A DNA stretch of 64,000 nucleotides from Cephalopachus bancanus (Eukaryota; Chordata; Mammalia; Primates; Tarsiidae). The notes under the pieces were generated by a model. That model ran no database searches. It saw nothing but the letters and a program-made list of their open reading frames with translations, and was not told the origin of the DNA. Made by a program: the position numbers and the translations under genes. Positions 35,847 to 49,015 of the stretch are shown here, one piece after another. The DNA lies in assembly GCA_027257055.1 (NCBI GenBank), contig JAPVLO010000007.1:2418001-2482000 (forward strand), written 5' to 3'. The first letter of the stretch is position 1, and the number at the start of each line of letters is the position of its first letter.

Positions 35847-36333
35847 AGGTGTCACATGAGAAGATCATCCCAAGACACATAGTAATCCACCTTTACAAAG
35901 TAAGCATGAAAGAAAAGATTATAAAGGCAGCAAGAGAGAAAGGTCAGACCACCAATTGGGAAAGACCCATCAGATTTGCTCAAGGCTTATCTACAGAAAC
36001 ATACAAGCCAGAAAGGACTGGAGTCCTATTTTTAATGTTCTCAAAGATAAGCAATTCCAGCCAATAATTTCCTACCCCATCAAGCTAAGCTTCATCAGTG
36101 AGGGAGAATAAAATCCTTACAGATATCCAATCCCTATGAGAATATGGCACCTCTGGACCAACCCTTCAGAAGATGCTTAAGAAGGTGTTGAACAAAATAA
36201 TGATCATACCCATTACAAAAGTATAAGCAAGCACAGAGTTAACAGAGTACACAGATCATTCACAAAAATTAAAATATACACATATCTAAATACAAAAATA
36301 AAAAGGAAGCAAAGCAATTTCCCTAAGAGCCCT

Positions 36334-39300
36334 ATAACAGGGATAAACTCTCAAATTTCAATAATTAATATGAATGTGAATGAACTGAATGCACCACTGA
36401 AGATGCATAGATAAAATGGATAAAGAATAATAATCCAACATTCTGCTGCCGCTAGGACAGTCATCTCACTGCGAAAAACACCCACAAGCTCAAAGTTAAC
36501 GACTGAAAAATGACCTTTAGGCAAATAAGAAAAAGAAGAAAACAGGGGTAGCTATTCTGATATCAGACAAAGCAGACTTCAAAGTAACAAAAGTTGACAA
36601 GGACATGGAAGGACACTTTATAATGATAAAAGGCTCAATCCACCAGCAAGAAATATCCATCCTAAACATATGTGCACCCAACACAGGAGCACCAGGTTTT
36701 ATGAAGCACCTACTAAATAAACTAAGAAAGGATATTGACACACATTGGAGACCTCAATACCCTGCTACCAGCCCTAGAGAGATCATCAAGACAAAAACAA
36801 ACAAGAAAATCAGGAGCCTTAACTTGACACTTGATCAAATGGATTTAATAGACATCTACAGAACACTCCACCCCAAAACCACAGCATATACATTCTATTC
36901 ATCTATTCTATTCATCAGTGGAACATACTTCAAGATTGATCACATTCTTGGACATAAATCAAGTGTGAACAAAATTCAAAAGGTCAAAATAATATCATGC
37001 ATCTTCTCATATTACAGTGGAATAAAAATAAATATCACCACCAACAAGATCTCTCCAAAACACACAAAACCTAGACACCAAACAACATGCTGAATGACTT
37101 CTGGATCAACACAGAAATCAAGATAGAAATAAAAATATTCCTAGAAAGAAACAAAAACAAAAACTTGTGTTATCAGAATCTCTAGGATGTCATGAAAGCA
37201 GTGTTAAGAGGAAAAATCACAACATTGCAAATGAACATCAAGAAAATAGAAAGCTCACAAGTAAACACCCTAATATCACACCTAAGGGAGCTGGAAAGAC
37301 AGGATCATCTAAAACATAATTATAGTAGAAAAATTCAGATCACTAAGACAATGTCATAATTACAGGATACAGAAGACAAAAAATATCATAGAAAGGATGA
37401 ACAATAAAAAAGCAGGTTCTTTGAAAGGATAAATAAGATTGATGTACCCCTGACCAGACTGACTGAAAAAAGAGAGAAACAAAACAAGGTCACAACTGAC
37501 CCTGAAGAAAATCAAAAGATTATCAGAGATTACCATAAATATCCATGTGCAAATAAACTAGAAAATCTAAAGGAAATCAAGGGTTTTCTGACTTTAAACA
37601 ACCTACCAAGGTTGAAACAAGAAGAAATTAAAACTCTAAACAGACCAATAACAATCTAGGAAATCGACTCAGTCATAAGAAACCACCCCAACAAAAAAAA
37701 AGTCTTGGACCAGATTATTTCTCAGTTGATTTCAACAAGACATATAAGGAAGGGCTAATACCAATTTTATTGAAAGTATACCAGGCAATTGAGAATAATG
37801 GAATTCTCTTCATTTCATTGTATGAAGCTAACATCATACTGATACCCAAACCTAGCAAAGACCCCACAAAGAAAAAGAATTACAGGCCAAATTATTAAGA
37901 TTCTAGTAAATCAGATCCAATAACACATCTCAAGGATCATCTACCATGACCAAGAGGTAGGAATGAAAGGCTGGTCCAACATTCAAAAGACCATAAACAT
38001 AATTAAGCATATTAATGGATGTAAAACCAAGAGCCATGTGATCATCTCATTAGACACAGAAAAAGCATTTGACAATATCCTTTTTGATTAAAAAATCCTT
38101 GAACACTTAGGCAGAGAAAGAACATCACTCAAAACAATTAGAGCCATCTATAATAAACCTGCAGCCAATATTTTGCTCAATGGGCAGAAACTGGAAGCAA
38201 ATCCACTCTCATTCCTCCTATTCAGCATATTTCTGAAAGTCCTAGTCAGAGCAATCAGACAAGAGATGAAAATCAGGGGTATTTATAGGAAAAGAGGAAG
38301 TTAAGTTATCTCCCTTTGCAGACAATATAATTCTATACCTAGAAAACCCTAGGGAGTCTGTCAGAATCTTCCTCACACTGATAAACTACTTTGGTAAAGT
38401 CTCAGGTTACAAGTTCAATGTTCAGAAGACATTTGCATTTCTCTACACCAACAATGAGCAGGAGGAGAACCAACTAAATAACACAATCTCGTTCACAAGT
38501 GCCACACACACACACACACACACACACAAATATACCTTGCCATCCAACTAACCAGAGGAGAGAAAGACCTTTTCAATGAGAATTACAAAACATTGCTCAA
38601 AGAAATCAAAGATGACACAAACAAATGGAAAAACATCCCATGCTCATGGATTGGAAGAATCAATATTGTCAAGATGTCCATTCCACCTAAGGCAATCTAC
38701 AGATTCAATGCAATACCCATCAAATTACTAACATCTTTTTTTCACAAACCTGGAAATGACAATACAGAAATTCATATGGAAACAAAAAAGAGCATGAATA
38801 GCCAAAATAATCCTCAGCAAAAGAAACAAAGCAAGAGGCATCGTGCTTCCAGACTTTAACTTTATTCAAGGCTACAGTAACCAAGATGGCATGATACTGG
38901 TACAGAAATAGGCACATAGACCAATAGAACAGGACAGAGATTTAGGAAGAAAAACATGGTTTCTCTTCCAACTTATATTTGACTAAGCCACTAATAACAA
39001 TCATTGGGGAAAAGAGATCATATTCAGCAAATTGTGCTGGGAAAATTGGCTAACCACGTGCAAAAGAATGAAATTGGAGCTCTACCTATCACCATATACA
39101 AAGATCAACTCAAAATTGATCAAGGATCTAAATGTTAAACCTCAAACTGTAAGAATTCTGGTTTTAAAAAATGTAGGAAATACCCTTGTTGACACCAGAG
39201 AATTCATTCATAACCAAATCCCCAAAAGCAAATACTACAAAAGCTAAGACAGACAGATGGAACCTCATCAAGTTGAAAACCTTCTTGCACAGCACAAAAA

Positions 39301-40016
39301 AAATCAAGAGAGTAAAGAGACAATCCACGAATGGGAAAAAATATTTGTAAATTATGCATCTAACAAAGGCCTAACCTCCTGGATCTACAAGGAACTCAAA
39401 GAGAAAGGAAACAGTCTTAACAACCCAATTAGAAAATAGGTAAAGACATGAACAGACACTTCTCAAAGGAAGACAAAGGAAGACATACAAGGAAGACATA
39501 CAAGCAACAAACAGACAAAATTGCTCAGCCTCACTAATCATCAGAGAAAAACAAATCAAAACTACAGTGAGATACCACCTAACTACAGTAAGGATCGCTG
39601 TCATTAATAAGTCAAAAAACAACACGTGCTGGTGTGGTTGCAGAGAAAGGGGAATGATGCTATACTGTTGGTAGGAATGTAAGCTAGTTCAACCTTTATG
39701 GAAAGCAGTATGGCAATTCCTAGAAGAACTAAAAACTGATCTTCCATATGATCCAGTAATCCCTCTATTGGGATTATACCTGGAGGACCATAAATCACTC
39801 TACCAAAAAGACACCTGCACACACATTTGTTGCCACACTATTCACATTAGCAAAAACATGGAACCAACCCTGCTGCCCGTTGAAAGTGGAATGGATCCAG
39901 AAAATGTGGTATATATACACAATGGAGTACTATGCAGCCATAAAGAAGAACAAAATCATGACCTTCACAGCAACTTGGGTACAGCTAGAGACTGTAATAC
40001 TAAGTGAACAATCATA
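36334..40016 (+). pseudogene. ORF2 of the third L1
   Basis: Endonuclease / reverse transcriptase remnant. The endonuclease is partly open at 36605-37093 (NICAPNTGAPGFMKHLLNKL; DQMDLIDIYRTLHPKTTAYT). RT segments lie at 37840-38480 in several frames; the catalytic FADDM site is changed (LPFADNI-like near 38318). Late regions include [24 protein letters not shown] (about 38650-38720) and, at about 39628-39682, the cysteine region with CWCGC. It is too broken for any product. Confidence 0.85.
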
Positions 40017-40290
40017 GAAAAAAAGAACTGAACATCATATGTTCTCATTCATAAGTGGGCCCTGATCACTAATTACATTAGCACCAGAGTGGGAACAGCA
40101 GTGGCTGGGGACTGCTAGGGGAGGGAGGGAAACAAGAGGGTGGGGGCACATGACAACACAAGGAGTACCTGGTCCACTACTGGGGAGTGAGGGCCAGCTA
40201 GAAGCCCAAACTTCACCTGCATGCAGCCTACTTATGTAGTAAATACTCACTTGTACCCCACAAATCTATAATAAATTTTAAAATAAAATA

Positions 40291-41240
40291 AGCAGTGGAA
40301 CTTAACTAAAAACTTCTGCACAGCAAAAGAGATCAACAGAGCAAATAGACAACCTACAGAATAGGAGAAGATAGTCACAAACTATATGTCTGACAAAGGA
40401 CTAATATACAGAATCTACAAAGAACTCAAACAAATCAGCAAGAAAAAAGCAAATAACCCCATTAAAAAGTGAGCAAATGACATGAACAGACTTCTCTCAA
40501 AAGAAGATATACAAATGGCCAACAAACATGAAAAAACACTCAACATCACTCATCAGGAAAATGCAAATTAAAAATGAGATAGCATTATACACCAGTCAGA
40601 GTGGCCTTATTTTTAAAAAATCAAAGAACAATAAATGCTGGCACAGATGAGAATAAAGGGAATGCTTATACACTGTTGGTGGGAGTGTAAATTAGTACAA
40701 CCTCTATGGAAATCAGTATGGAGATTACTCAAAGAATTAAAAGTAGATCAACCATTTGATCCAGCAATACTACTACTACAAGATATCTAGTAAGGAACAG
40801 AAGTCATTATATAAAAAAGATACTTGTATCCGCACATCCATCACAGCACAATTCACAACTGCAGAGATGGAAAATCACCCTAAATACCCCTCAACCAATC
40901 AGTGGATAATGAAAATGTGGTATACACTATGGATACGATTCAGTAATCAGAAAGAATGAACTAATGTGTTTTGCAGCAACTTGGATGAGATTCTTCAATC
41001 ATCATCCTAAGAGAGCTAACTTAGGACAGAAAACCAAACGCCACATGTTCTCACTCGTAAGTGAGAGCTGAACTATCTGCAAAGACGGAGAATGGTATAA
41101 AAGACTTAGAAGGTGGGGGCAAGGAATGAAAGGACAAAAAATCACCTACAGGATATAACAAGCACGGGTGAGGTGGTGAGTACTCTTAAAGTCTAGAACA
41201 AAATCTATTTATATGTGCCAAGCTATTGAAATATAAAGAA
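40291..41240 (+). mobile_element. 3' end of an older L1
   Basis: The C-terminal part of ORF2 begins with a KNFCTAKEINRANRQPTE-like stretch (about 40307-40358). It then reads NGLISKEDIQMANK-like at about 40485-40530, GGSVN at about 40676-40695 and a HMFSLVSES-type end at about 41043, followed by a G-rich 3' UTR (about 41108-41240). It is more diverged than the L1 directly to its left. Confidence 0.78.
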
Positions 41241-43786
41241 ATGAATAGCAAAAGAGAAATCAGAGTGACAACCTCCTCAGGGGAAAAAAATACTCTTGCA
41301 AAATTGCTTTAATACAGTGTTTGAAATATGCTTTCACAGTAGAGAAGCTGTGAATAGCTGAAGTAACCTAACTCTCCCTCTTTTCCTGCCTCACTTTTTA
41401 TCCCCTCACTGTTGCTGACCTGGGTTAAATACTTCTCTCCCCCAATAAACTAATACCCCCAAGTTTTCTCTCGGGACCTATTTTTTTGGAATCCCAGGTA
41501 AATAATCGCACAATCACAAAAGTCCTTTTAAGGAATCACAAAAGTCTCTACATTTAGCAGTAACATTCCATGCACTCGACTGCCTTGTCATTACAGTGTC
41601 AGGCAAGCATGATCCTAGGCACTGACCGTACAGCACTAAACAAGTCTCTGCCCTTCTGCAGTTTGTATTTAAATGCAAAGACAGTCAGGTAGGGATAAAG
41701 TACTATGAAGGAAACAAAGCAGGATATGGAGTGGGAGTGTGATGGGGAAGATAGCAGGGATATTTTCACTAAGGCTGCCAAGGAAGAAGGCAGATCCATA
41801 ATTCACTCTAGACAGGCATGAACTCCGATCGCATGACCACATTTTGCAATACTGACTTCTAATTCTCATTTTATTTGGGACACTCAAAGAGTTCTTGTGC
41901 ACAGATCTAGTATTTGTAGAGTCTGCATGTGTGGGTTAAGCTTTAGATGAAAATAAACTTAGTAAACTTTACCACCATTGAAGGATACAGTGTCAGTGAT
42001 ACAGGAGAAAACACATCTTGCAGTACGAGAATTTAGGTGATCTGAGACTCCTGTATATAAGGTCTTCATTAGAGCCATTAGACAATGAAAAAGCAAATCC
42101 TTCCAGATTCTGAATCCTTCCAGTATATAAGAGGGTCCTGCCTCACTGTGACTTCTATTTTTTTCAACCTAGAGTCAAGAGAATGCCCAATTTGTTGATA
42201 AAAGTTAGAAAATTGGTGCACAGGGGCATAATTTTTCTGCCGTTCATCCCTAAATATGTGTGCATTTAAGATATAACCCATTGTATTAAAAGTGCTTTGT
42301 CATACATTCTTTTGCTCCTAACTATCTTGTAGATTAGACATAATGCCTGACTGTGGGATCAATAACCAGGTTTGCAGAAGGAAAAGGACTCCTACAAAGT
42401 AACATGGCAATTAAGTAAAATGGGACCTGAACTCAGATCCACTCTAAGTCCAACTATCCACTCCATTCACAGTTTTAAACTGTCAAATAACAAGAAGAGA
42501 AAGCTTTCTATTTTCTACAGATTCAGTGTATCTGTAATAGTGACACATTTTTTACATAAAATAACAACTCTAAAATTTCTATCAATTTCAAAACCAGTCT
42601 CTTGTATTATGGTATCTTATTTGGATAATCACTTAACCATAGTATATAACTTTGCATGTATATTAGAGATTATGGACAGGGAATCCAGAAATTCTGGAAG
42701 AAAATGTCCCTCTTTCCCCCCATCCTCACTTTGTATCCTGGGTTGTAATAGGCCATCCAGTTTTGTAGCATAATTTTCAAAAACAATTATATAAGCTGAT
42801 CCCATCTTCTTAGGGCCTGGATCTGCTTACACAGCAGGAGGAATAAAGTCACCAACTTTTACACAGCCTGGCTAATCGTGTAAATGTGTCCAGGCTTCAA
42901 ATAATTTGAGCTTTAATTTAATAATGTAATTTAGTAATGCAAAATTAAAAGGGGAAAGATGTTTAATATTTAATACCAAGCTTTAAAAATAACCTGCTAT
43001 CATTGCTATGTATCATGATACAAAGACTATGATGTTAATAAAAGAAAGTACAGAAAACACCTGGCATTCAAAAAGAAAGGCTGACATCTATACATCAACA
43101 TAGCACCAACTCTGTGATACTTTTGTGCCCCTAGCACTTCCCATGAGATTGCATGGATGCTAGACTCTACTTGAGATTACATTCCTTCCTATCTCCTTCC
43201 TCAGGAAGTCCTATTAGAGGAACGTGCCCTACAACAGCATGGCAGACTTCTAACTGGTGGATGCTGGAAGTACTCACTGATCCATTGTGGAACAGTTTTC
43301 TCCTGCTTTATGAAAGAGGCACAGATTATGTCCCAACAAACTTATGATTATTTTTAAGCTAACAGACAACAAAAGAAAACTACAATAAGCCATCTGATAG
43401 ACACTTAAATGTTATCACTCATTATTAGGTCTAATTCAGGAACACAAGTAGCCTCCAGTCTCACAAAATCAGACAAGAAGTTTCCTCAATGATACAGAGT
43501 TTTATCTGTTTCACAAACTGGAGAAGGGTTCCCAGTAGCCAGAACAAGTTCCAGGTAGAATACTTCAGTTCTGTCATGAGACCTTGAAGTAAGCATCCCT
43601 CAGGTCATTTTTCTGCAAAGAACTAGATTTAGGCCTCCAACTTCATGTCTTCACACCTGAATGTTGACACCAGAGCCACTCAGGACAGAGCCAGTTTAGG
43701 AGGGTCTGCCCTGGTTTGGGAATACAACATCTGTGTAAACTCTAGCTCCTGAGGAATAAAACCCGCCATAGGACTGTGGGTAACTA
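41241..43786. other. No feature recognised
   Basis: Short AT-rich sequence without long open frames; the longest (133 codons at 42372-42773) has no recognisable motif. Nothing supports a gene or an element. Confidence 0.4.
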
Positions 43787-43797
43787 AAAACAGGGCT

Positions 43798-44197
43798 CAC
43801 CATTAGTGGACTGGATAAGGAAAAACTGGTACAGATACATTGTGTAATACTATGCAGCCATGAAAAAGAAAAAAATCCCATTCTTTACAGTAACACAGAT
43901 GCAGCTAGAGACCATGATTCTGAGCAAATTATCACAGAACAGAAAACAATACAAAGTGTTCTGCCTAATAAGCAGGAGCCAATCATTGCATGCACCTGAG
44001 TATGAAGATGGGAATAACAGACACTAGGGTACTCCTGGGGGTAGGGGGATGGAGAGAGGTAAAGTTGTAAACTACCCACCAGGTACCATACCAACCACAT
44101 GCATAATGGTCTCAAGAGAAGCCCAAGCCTCACCACCATGCAATTTACCTATGTAACAAACCTGTGCATGTACCATTTGAATTTAAAAATAAAAAGG
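43798..44197 (+). mobile_element. 5'-truncated old L1 (3' end only)
   Basis: About 400 bp matching the last part of ORF2 (YYAAMKKKKIPFFTVTQMQLETMI-like in pieces) and the L1 3' UTR, ending TTTAAAAATAAAAA. Probable TSD: AAAACAGGGCT (43787-43797) and AAGGCAGGGCT (44194-44204). Confidence 0.82.
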
Positions 44198-44204
44198 CAG
44201 GGCT

Positions 44205-47200
44205 TAGCCAAGGGCTAAGTGAGTGCTCATAGATCATGTGCTTCTGCAGTGTTACCTCCGCTAGAAGGAGTTGTCCGTTGAAACCCCACCTGTACCATCT
44301 ATCACCCTGTGCTACTTAGGGAGTACCCATTGCCATGTTATAGTTATGGTTTCCATAGCCTAGATTTCCTCTCACATTCAAGGTAGCAAGTGTCAGGATC
44401 TTCGACAATGTAACCTGGAAGAGAGATTCACAAATTTAATGTACTTATGACTCACCTCTCAAACAGTATACCTGTCTCAGTAACCAAAAATGAGAGGAAG
44501 CACTCTGGGCACCAGAAACTTTCAAGTAAGCACAGAGGTCTTAGACCAAAAGAAGTTTTCTTCTTCTGTTTAGGGAAAATTGAGGGAGCTCGACAGGCTA
44601 GAAGGTTTAAGTAGTTTCTGAGAAAAGCACACTAGGCAACAAAACGCCAAGCTAGAGTCCCCTGAAAAAGTATTCTGCAGTTTCATGATGTACCATAGGT
44701 TTCCTCTAATTTATAGATATAAGCCAACAATTACAGCTCTTAATGCCCTATATAATTATTTTATCTCCACTGGTAGGTTTATTCCCTAGTGTTGGCTTCT
44801 CACCTAGGAAATTCCGTGTCTATCATCTATCTACTCAAAACATAAATGTCTAAAAAGCCAAAGATGGCTCTACTTCTTGAATCCAAGAAAAGCACTTCCC
44901 TCTATGGCCTTGTTAATGGTCTAGGGAGAGTCCAATAACTGGCTTTACACATTCAAAGATGCCAGGGAGAGTCTCAATATACAGCCCAACTGGTAGGAGG
45001 AGAGGAGATGACAGGTATCCATCTGCCCGCCCATGGGGTACATGGAATTATGTAGTATTTCTCTGTATTGGGGCATCTTCCCCTGAAGGAGGTACAAATG
45101 AGAGCTCTTCTTGTGTAAATTTAATGTTTTCTATTAAAATCCCTAGAACAATTCAGGTGAACTAGTTTCTAACCTAGTGTAACACCTGAGCTAAATGACC
45201 CTGGGGATGTTGTTTGCCTATGAGTTCCACACATGGTAACAAGCAGACCTTAGCCCTCAAGGAAGTAAAAAATCATATAGGATGCTCTAAGAACAACTTT
45301 GACTAATAGAAAGTGCTATATAACTATGTTCTTTCACAATTTACAACTTCTCTTGGAAATCCAAAAATTCAAATTGGTCATGAGCCAAAAAGTTCAAGTG
45401 ATAACCACTCCTATCTGAAGTTCCCATTGGCACATTTGTTGTAATGACTGACAAAAGTTTTCTACCCAAAAGTGGATCTGTGGGTGCACACCAGCAAACC
45501 AAGCTGCATGCAAGAGCAGGAGGGATGGGGATGAGCTGCCATCTGCTGTGCTTTTCCCCCAACAAAGCCCATGTCTCATGTGTACATTGTTTCATTTGCT
45601 TTGTTTCATCACTTGTCTTCCCCACATGTGGAGAAAAATTAGTTGAGCTCAAGAGACCTAGGAAGGGTCCTATGTTTGAAGTAAAGTTGTATGCCATAAA
45701 ATATGCTGAAAAGTGAAAGCACAGAAGACACAGCCATGTATGTATTCCTTCTGATTCCCTCTTCTGCTTTTCTTCTATGACCAATAGAAAAATGGGAACA
45801 TGACGTTGGTTCTGGAAAAGATACCTTGGAGAACATGCTATTCTCCACCACAGTGACCCTCAGTCCACTCTCCAAGGTGTTTGTCATTGACACTTAAGAA
45901 CTGACTCTAGCTTCTCTCTGAACTTTTGCTCTGTGGCCCTTCGGCTTCTGTTCCCCACTGAGGTTCTCTCTCCCCAAAGTACTTTCTATTAATATTTCCC
46001 ACTCTCTGCTTTGAGATCCACTTTCCTTTTCTCTTAATCTATTCTCCTTCCATGGAACTACCTGCATCCAGGGCTGCATGCTCCAGCTATCTCTTTAGAA
46101 TCCTCAAAGTTAATAACTGCTAGTTCTCCACAGAAAGTCTTCTCAGCAGCTGGCCAGCTGAGGATCTAACTGACCAAATTTCTTAGGAACTTAGATAGCT
46201 GCTGTGTAACTCAGTGCCCCTTTCTTCCAGTCAAAACAGTGAACTCAGTCCCAGTATGTCTGTTCTTGCCACTCACCTTCAGGGTTTGTCTGATTCCCCA
46301 CAAATATGTCCAACTCTGCCAGACATGATGAGAGGGATGTGCAGGACCACCCACATCTGATATAAGGCATACAGGAACTCAGCAAATCAATATATAGCAG
46401 TGTCCTGGGGATTCAGATAACATCATTGCCCTAGATTGCAAAAACAACTTCACCAAAGAAGATCAGCTCAAATGTTATCATCTGCTTTTTAAACTCATCC
46501 AGCCTAAATAGACAAGAGAAGGGCCACAGATGCCTTCTGTCCCTTGGCTACAGACTTGCCTTCACATGTATTTCCAAGCTGAAGAGCCACAGATGCCTTC
46601 CGTCCCTTGGCTACAGACTTGCCTTCACGTGAATTTCCAGGCTGCCATTCTTTCTGCCAGGTGGGATAAGGTTGTGCTCCTTCTAAGAACATGAAAGGAA
46701 GAGCTTCTAATAGGAAACTCCTTGTACATATGGAGCCCTTCAGCTTCTGTTCCCCACTGAGATTTTTTCATTAATCTGAAAGGGTAACAGATTCTTGCTT
46801 CCCCAGAACCTGAGTTGCAGATAAAGTCAATATTTCCACTGAGATTTTAACCATATTAGTCTTTAATACTACCTGCCATATAATATTTTATCATGTTTGA
46901 GAGTAAATATAGAGTGAATAGCTTTGCCACAGAAGGAACACCAACGTCATTCTTTTGGAACATCAGAGGTAGCTTACTAGAAGCTCCTCTGGGATGGGAA
47001 GTTTCCTACTCCAGTGAGTGGGGACCAGGCCACTTTGTCACTCAGAATTACAGCCTTGGCTATCATCTAGGATCCTTCCAGTGAGGAAAAATTCTCAACT
47101 CTGGATACAGGTTGGCACCCTGATCCAAGAGGCTAGAAAGTCAAGTGTGTTGCATGACGTCCAAGTCCAGACCTGTTTGTAAACACTTCTGACAGAACTT

Positions 47201-48278
47201 TTCTTGGCCTTGGAAACTCTAACCCCTGTTCAAAATTGGAAGACTCACCCTCATACTAAACTCACTATGGGGAGTCCTGTGTAATAATAGACGTTTGATA
47301 TAATTTGTTACTAAATAATAGACACTTGATATAATTTGTTACTAAATATATCTATCTCAACCTAAGAACAAAAGGAGATTTTCATCACATGTTGTCCAAA
47401 GGGCAAGAATGCCATCTCTACCACTACTCCCGTGACCCAAAACTTACAGCCACCCTTCCTTCCTCATACTTGACTTCATGAACATGGGGTCCACCAGCAG
47501 GCCTAGATGTCACAGGTGAAGAACCACTCACTAATAGGACGTGCAACACCCCAGAGCTAGCTTGCTTTCTTTTAACATGTACTAGTAAATCAGAATCGCA
47601 CTTGACTTTAACAATTTCCTCTTTATCAGATAAAAAAATCTTCCTTGCAATGCTTATCAAAAATATCCAAACATCAAAGGCAGGTATGTTCCTGAAACAC
47701 AAGCCTATGTTAGTGAGTACTTTAAAGGTCTGTTAGCATCATTAATATTGTCCTGATATTAGGAAAGAGGCTAACTTGTGTTTCAAATTATAGTAGATAG
47801 CATTCCTTCCAAATTCAAAACATCTTGGTTATACCCTGTTTGTGGCAGCCATGAAAATACCCCTCTTAGAACAGAGGGGAAAGCATTTGGCTGACAACTC
47901 CTGTTGTTTAATTGAGAATCAACTTTGTATGGAATGAGAAATGACCCATAATGAGAATATATACTGATCTCAGGGCAGTGGCAATCTTATTAGATAACTA
48001 GGTGGAAAAGAACTAGAAAAAAGACAGAAAAGGAGGTCTAGGGAAAGGTACATGAATGTACAAGACACTAAAAAGTTAAGATCACATTAAGGTCCCCAGC
48101 AAAGTACCCACCAAGAAGCACTGAATGAGCAAACAAACAAAAGGGATCTACTACTTTCAGCCAATAAGGAAATAAATACAGTGCCCATGGTGGCAGACAT
48201 TGAAGAAACATGTGAGCCCAAAACATGGAGTGTCATTTTCGAGAGACTAACTACTGCTTCCTCTGAATGATGACTATC
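44205..48278. other. Old diverged sequence, third repeated segment
   Basis: Collinear with 1560-4860 and with 22130-23700. No gene recognised. A near-exact local duplication of about 60 bases lies at 46517-46627: the GCCACAGATGCCTTCYGTCCC block occurs at about 46522 and again at about 46584. A second short one is at 47285-47347, where ATAATAGACRYTTGATATAA is repeated. Confidence 0.5.
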
Positions 48279-48284
48279 AGAGTG

Positions 48285-48314
48285 TGTTAGGAGCTAGCCA
48301 TGGAGGCCTGCCTG
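48285..48314 (+). repeat. Stub of the 5' LTR
   Basis: TGTTAGGAGCTAGCCATGGA and the next ten bases match the start of the 3' LTR at 51651. Sequence then switches to gag at a GCCTGCCTG repeat, so the rest of this LTR and the leader were lost, perhaps at the short repeat. Confidence 0.8.
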
Positions 48315-49015
48315 CCTGAATTTTTCTAAATTCCCTACTAAAGTTATTGATGAAGACACCCCTTTGCTGGCTACGGCTACATCTCTGGCCATTCCCATGG
48401 CACCTTCTTTATGCAGTGATGATTTATCCCCTGATAATGAGATAGATTAAGAGGATGAGGCAGCCAAATATCACGAGCAGAAGTATCTTGATGATGTGAT
48501 TAACATGTCTCTTTCTAAGCCCCCTGCCAAGGCTACATTAAGAAAATCAGAGTTTACACCTGAATATATGCCTACAGTTAAAACTCACCAGGTTGGTATA
48601 CAGGGAACTGGGAGGGAGGCTGAGAAGGAAGGAGATTTTGGTTTTTCTTCTTGCTTTCTGGTGCTGTTTGAAACTAATGATGTGGGAAATGAAGCATCTC
48701 AATGGGAGACGTTGCCATATAAATTAATAAAGGAACTAAGGGACGCCTGCTCCCAGTATGGTCCTATAGCTCCTTACACAGTTACTATTATGGAGCAATT
48801 TGCTACCCGATGGATGACACCATACGATTGGCAGACACTTGTTAAAAGTTGTCTATTGGGAGGAGCCTATTTGCTGTGGAGAGCTGAATTTGAGGATCTA
48901 GCTAGACAACAGGCTGCAAAAAATAAACAGGGCCGACAGGCTGAAATCACCTTTGATATGCTTACAGGAACTGGGGATGAGGAAAATTATAGAGAAGATG
49001 GATAGGTCTGGAATT
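48315..49015 (+). pseudogene. gag fragment (linker and N-terminal capsid), betaretrovirus-like
   Basis: An acidic linker with one stop (about 48448) is followed by 169 open codons (48496-49005). The capsid N-terminal domain shows QWETLPYKLIKELRDACSQY, YGPIAPYTVTIMEQF and TPYDWQTLVKSCLLGGAYLLW, the helix pattern of betaretroviral capsid. The capsid C-terminal domain, major homology region, nucleocapsid and protease are absent; pol follows directly. Confidence 0.82.

Larger units (their letters stand above)
34100..36226 (+). pseudogene. ORF1 of the third L1, split twice
   Basis: This is the L1 RNA-binding chaperone. The N-terminal part (about 34125-34356) is separated by an Alu from the coiled coil (34666-34860, with ESRISQAKKRISDHEDQ). 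The RNA-recognition part follows (about 34890-35035, NGIPGAERRTEKIMEQAFHE). After the solo LTR (35042-35846) the C-terminal domain resumes (35853-36226: IPRHIVIHLYKVSMKEKI, then KAAREKGQTTNWERPIRF). Several stops are present. Confidence 0.82.
33664..40290 (+). mobile_element. Third long L1 retrotransposon, older, interrupted by an Alu and a solo LTR
   Basis: The left end is uncertain; leader-like sequence fills 33664 to about 34100. ORF1 and ORF2 follow, and a 3' UTR ends in an A-rich stretch at about 40262-40290. It is more diverged than the 4877-18003 pair, with many frameshifts. Inside ORF1 lie an Alu (34357-34650) and a class II solo LTR (35042-35846). A (CA)n tract sits at about 38503-38528 inside ORF2. 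No clear TSD was found. Confidence 0.85.

Noticed and set aside
38503..38528. CA-dinucleotide run, with another at 24622-24645
   Set aside because: Ordinary microsatellites within old L1 sequence; not a CRISPR array or structured repeat. No CRISPR, operon or bacterial signal exists in this window.
45341..45784. 147-codon open frame on the minus strand
   Set aside because: The other copies of this segment (2200-2640 and 22790-23250) do not keep the frame, and no known domain is visible.
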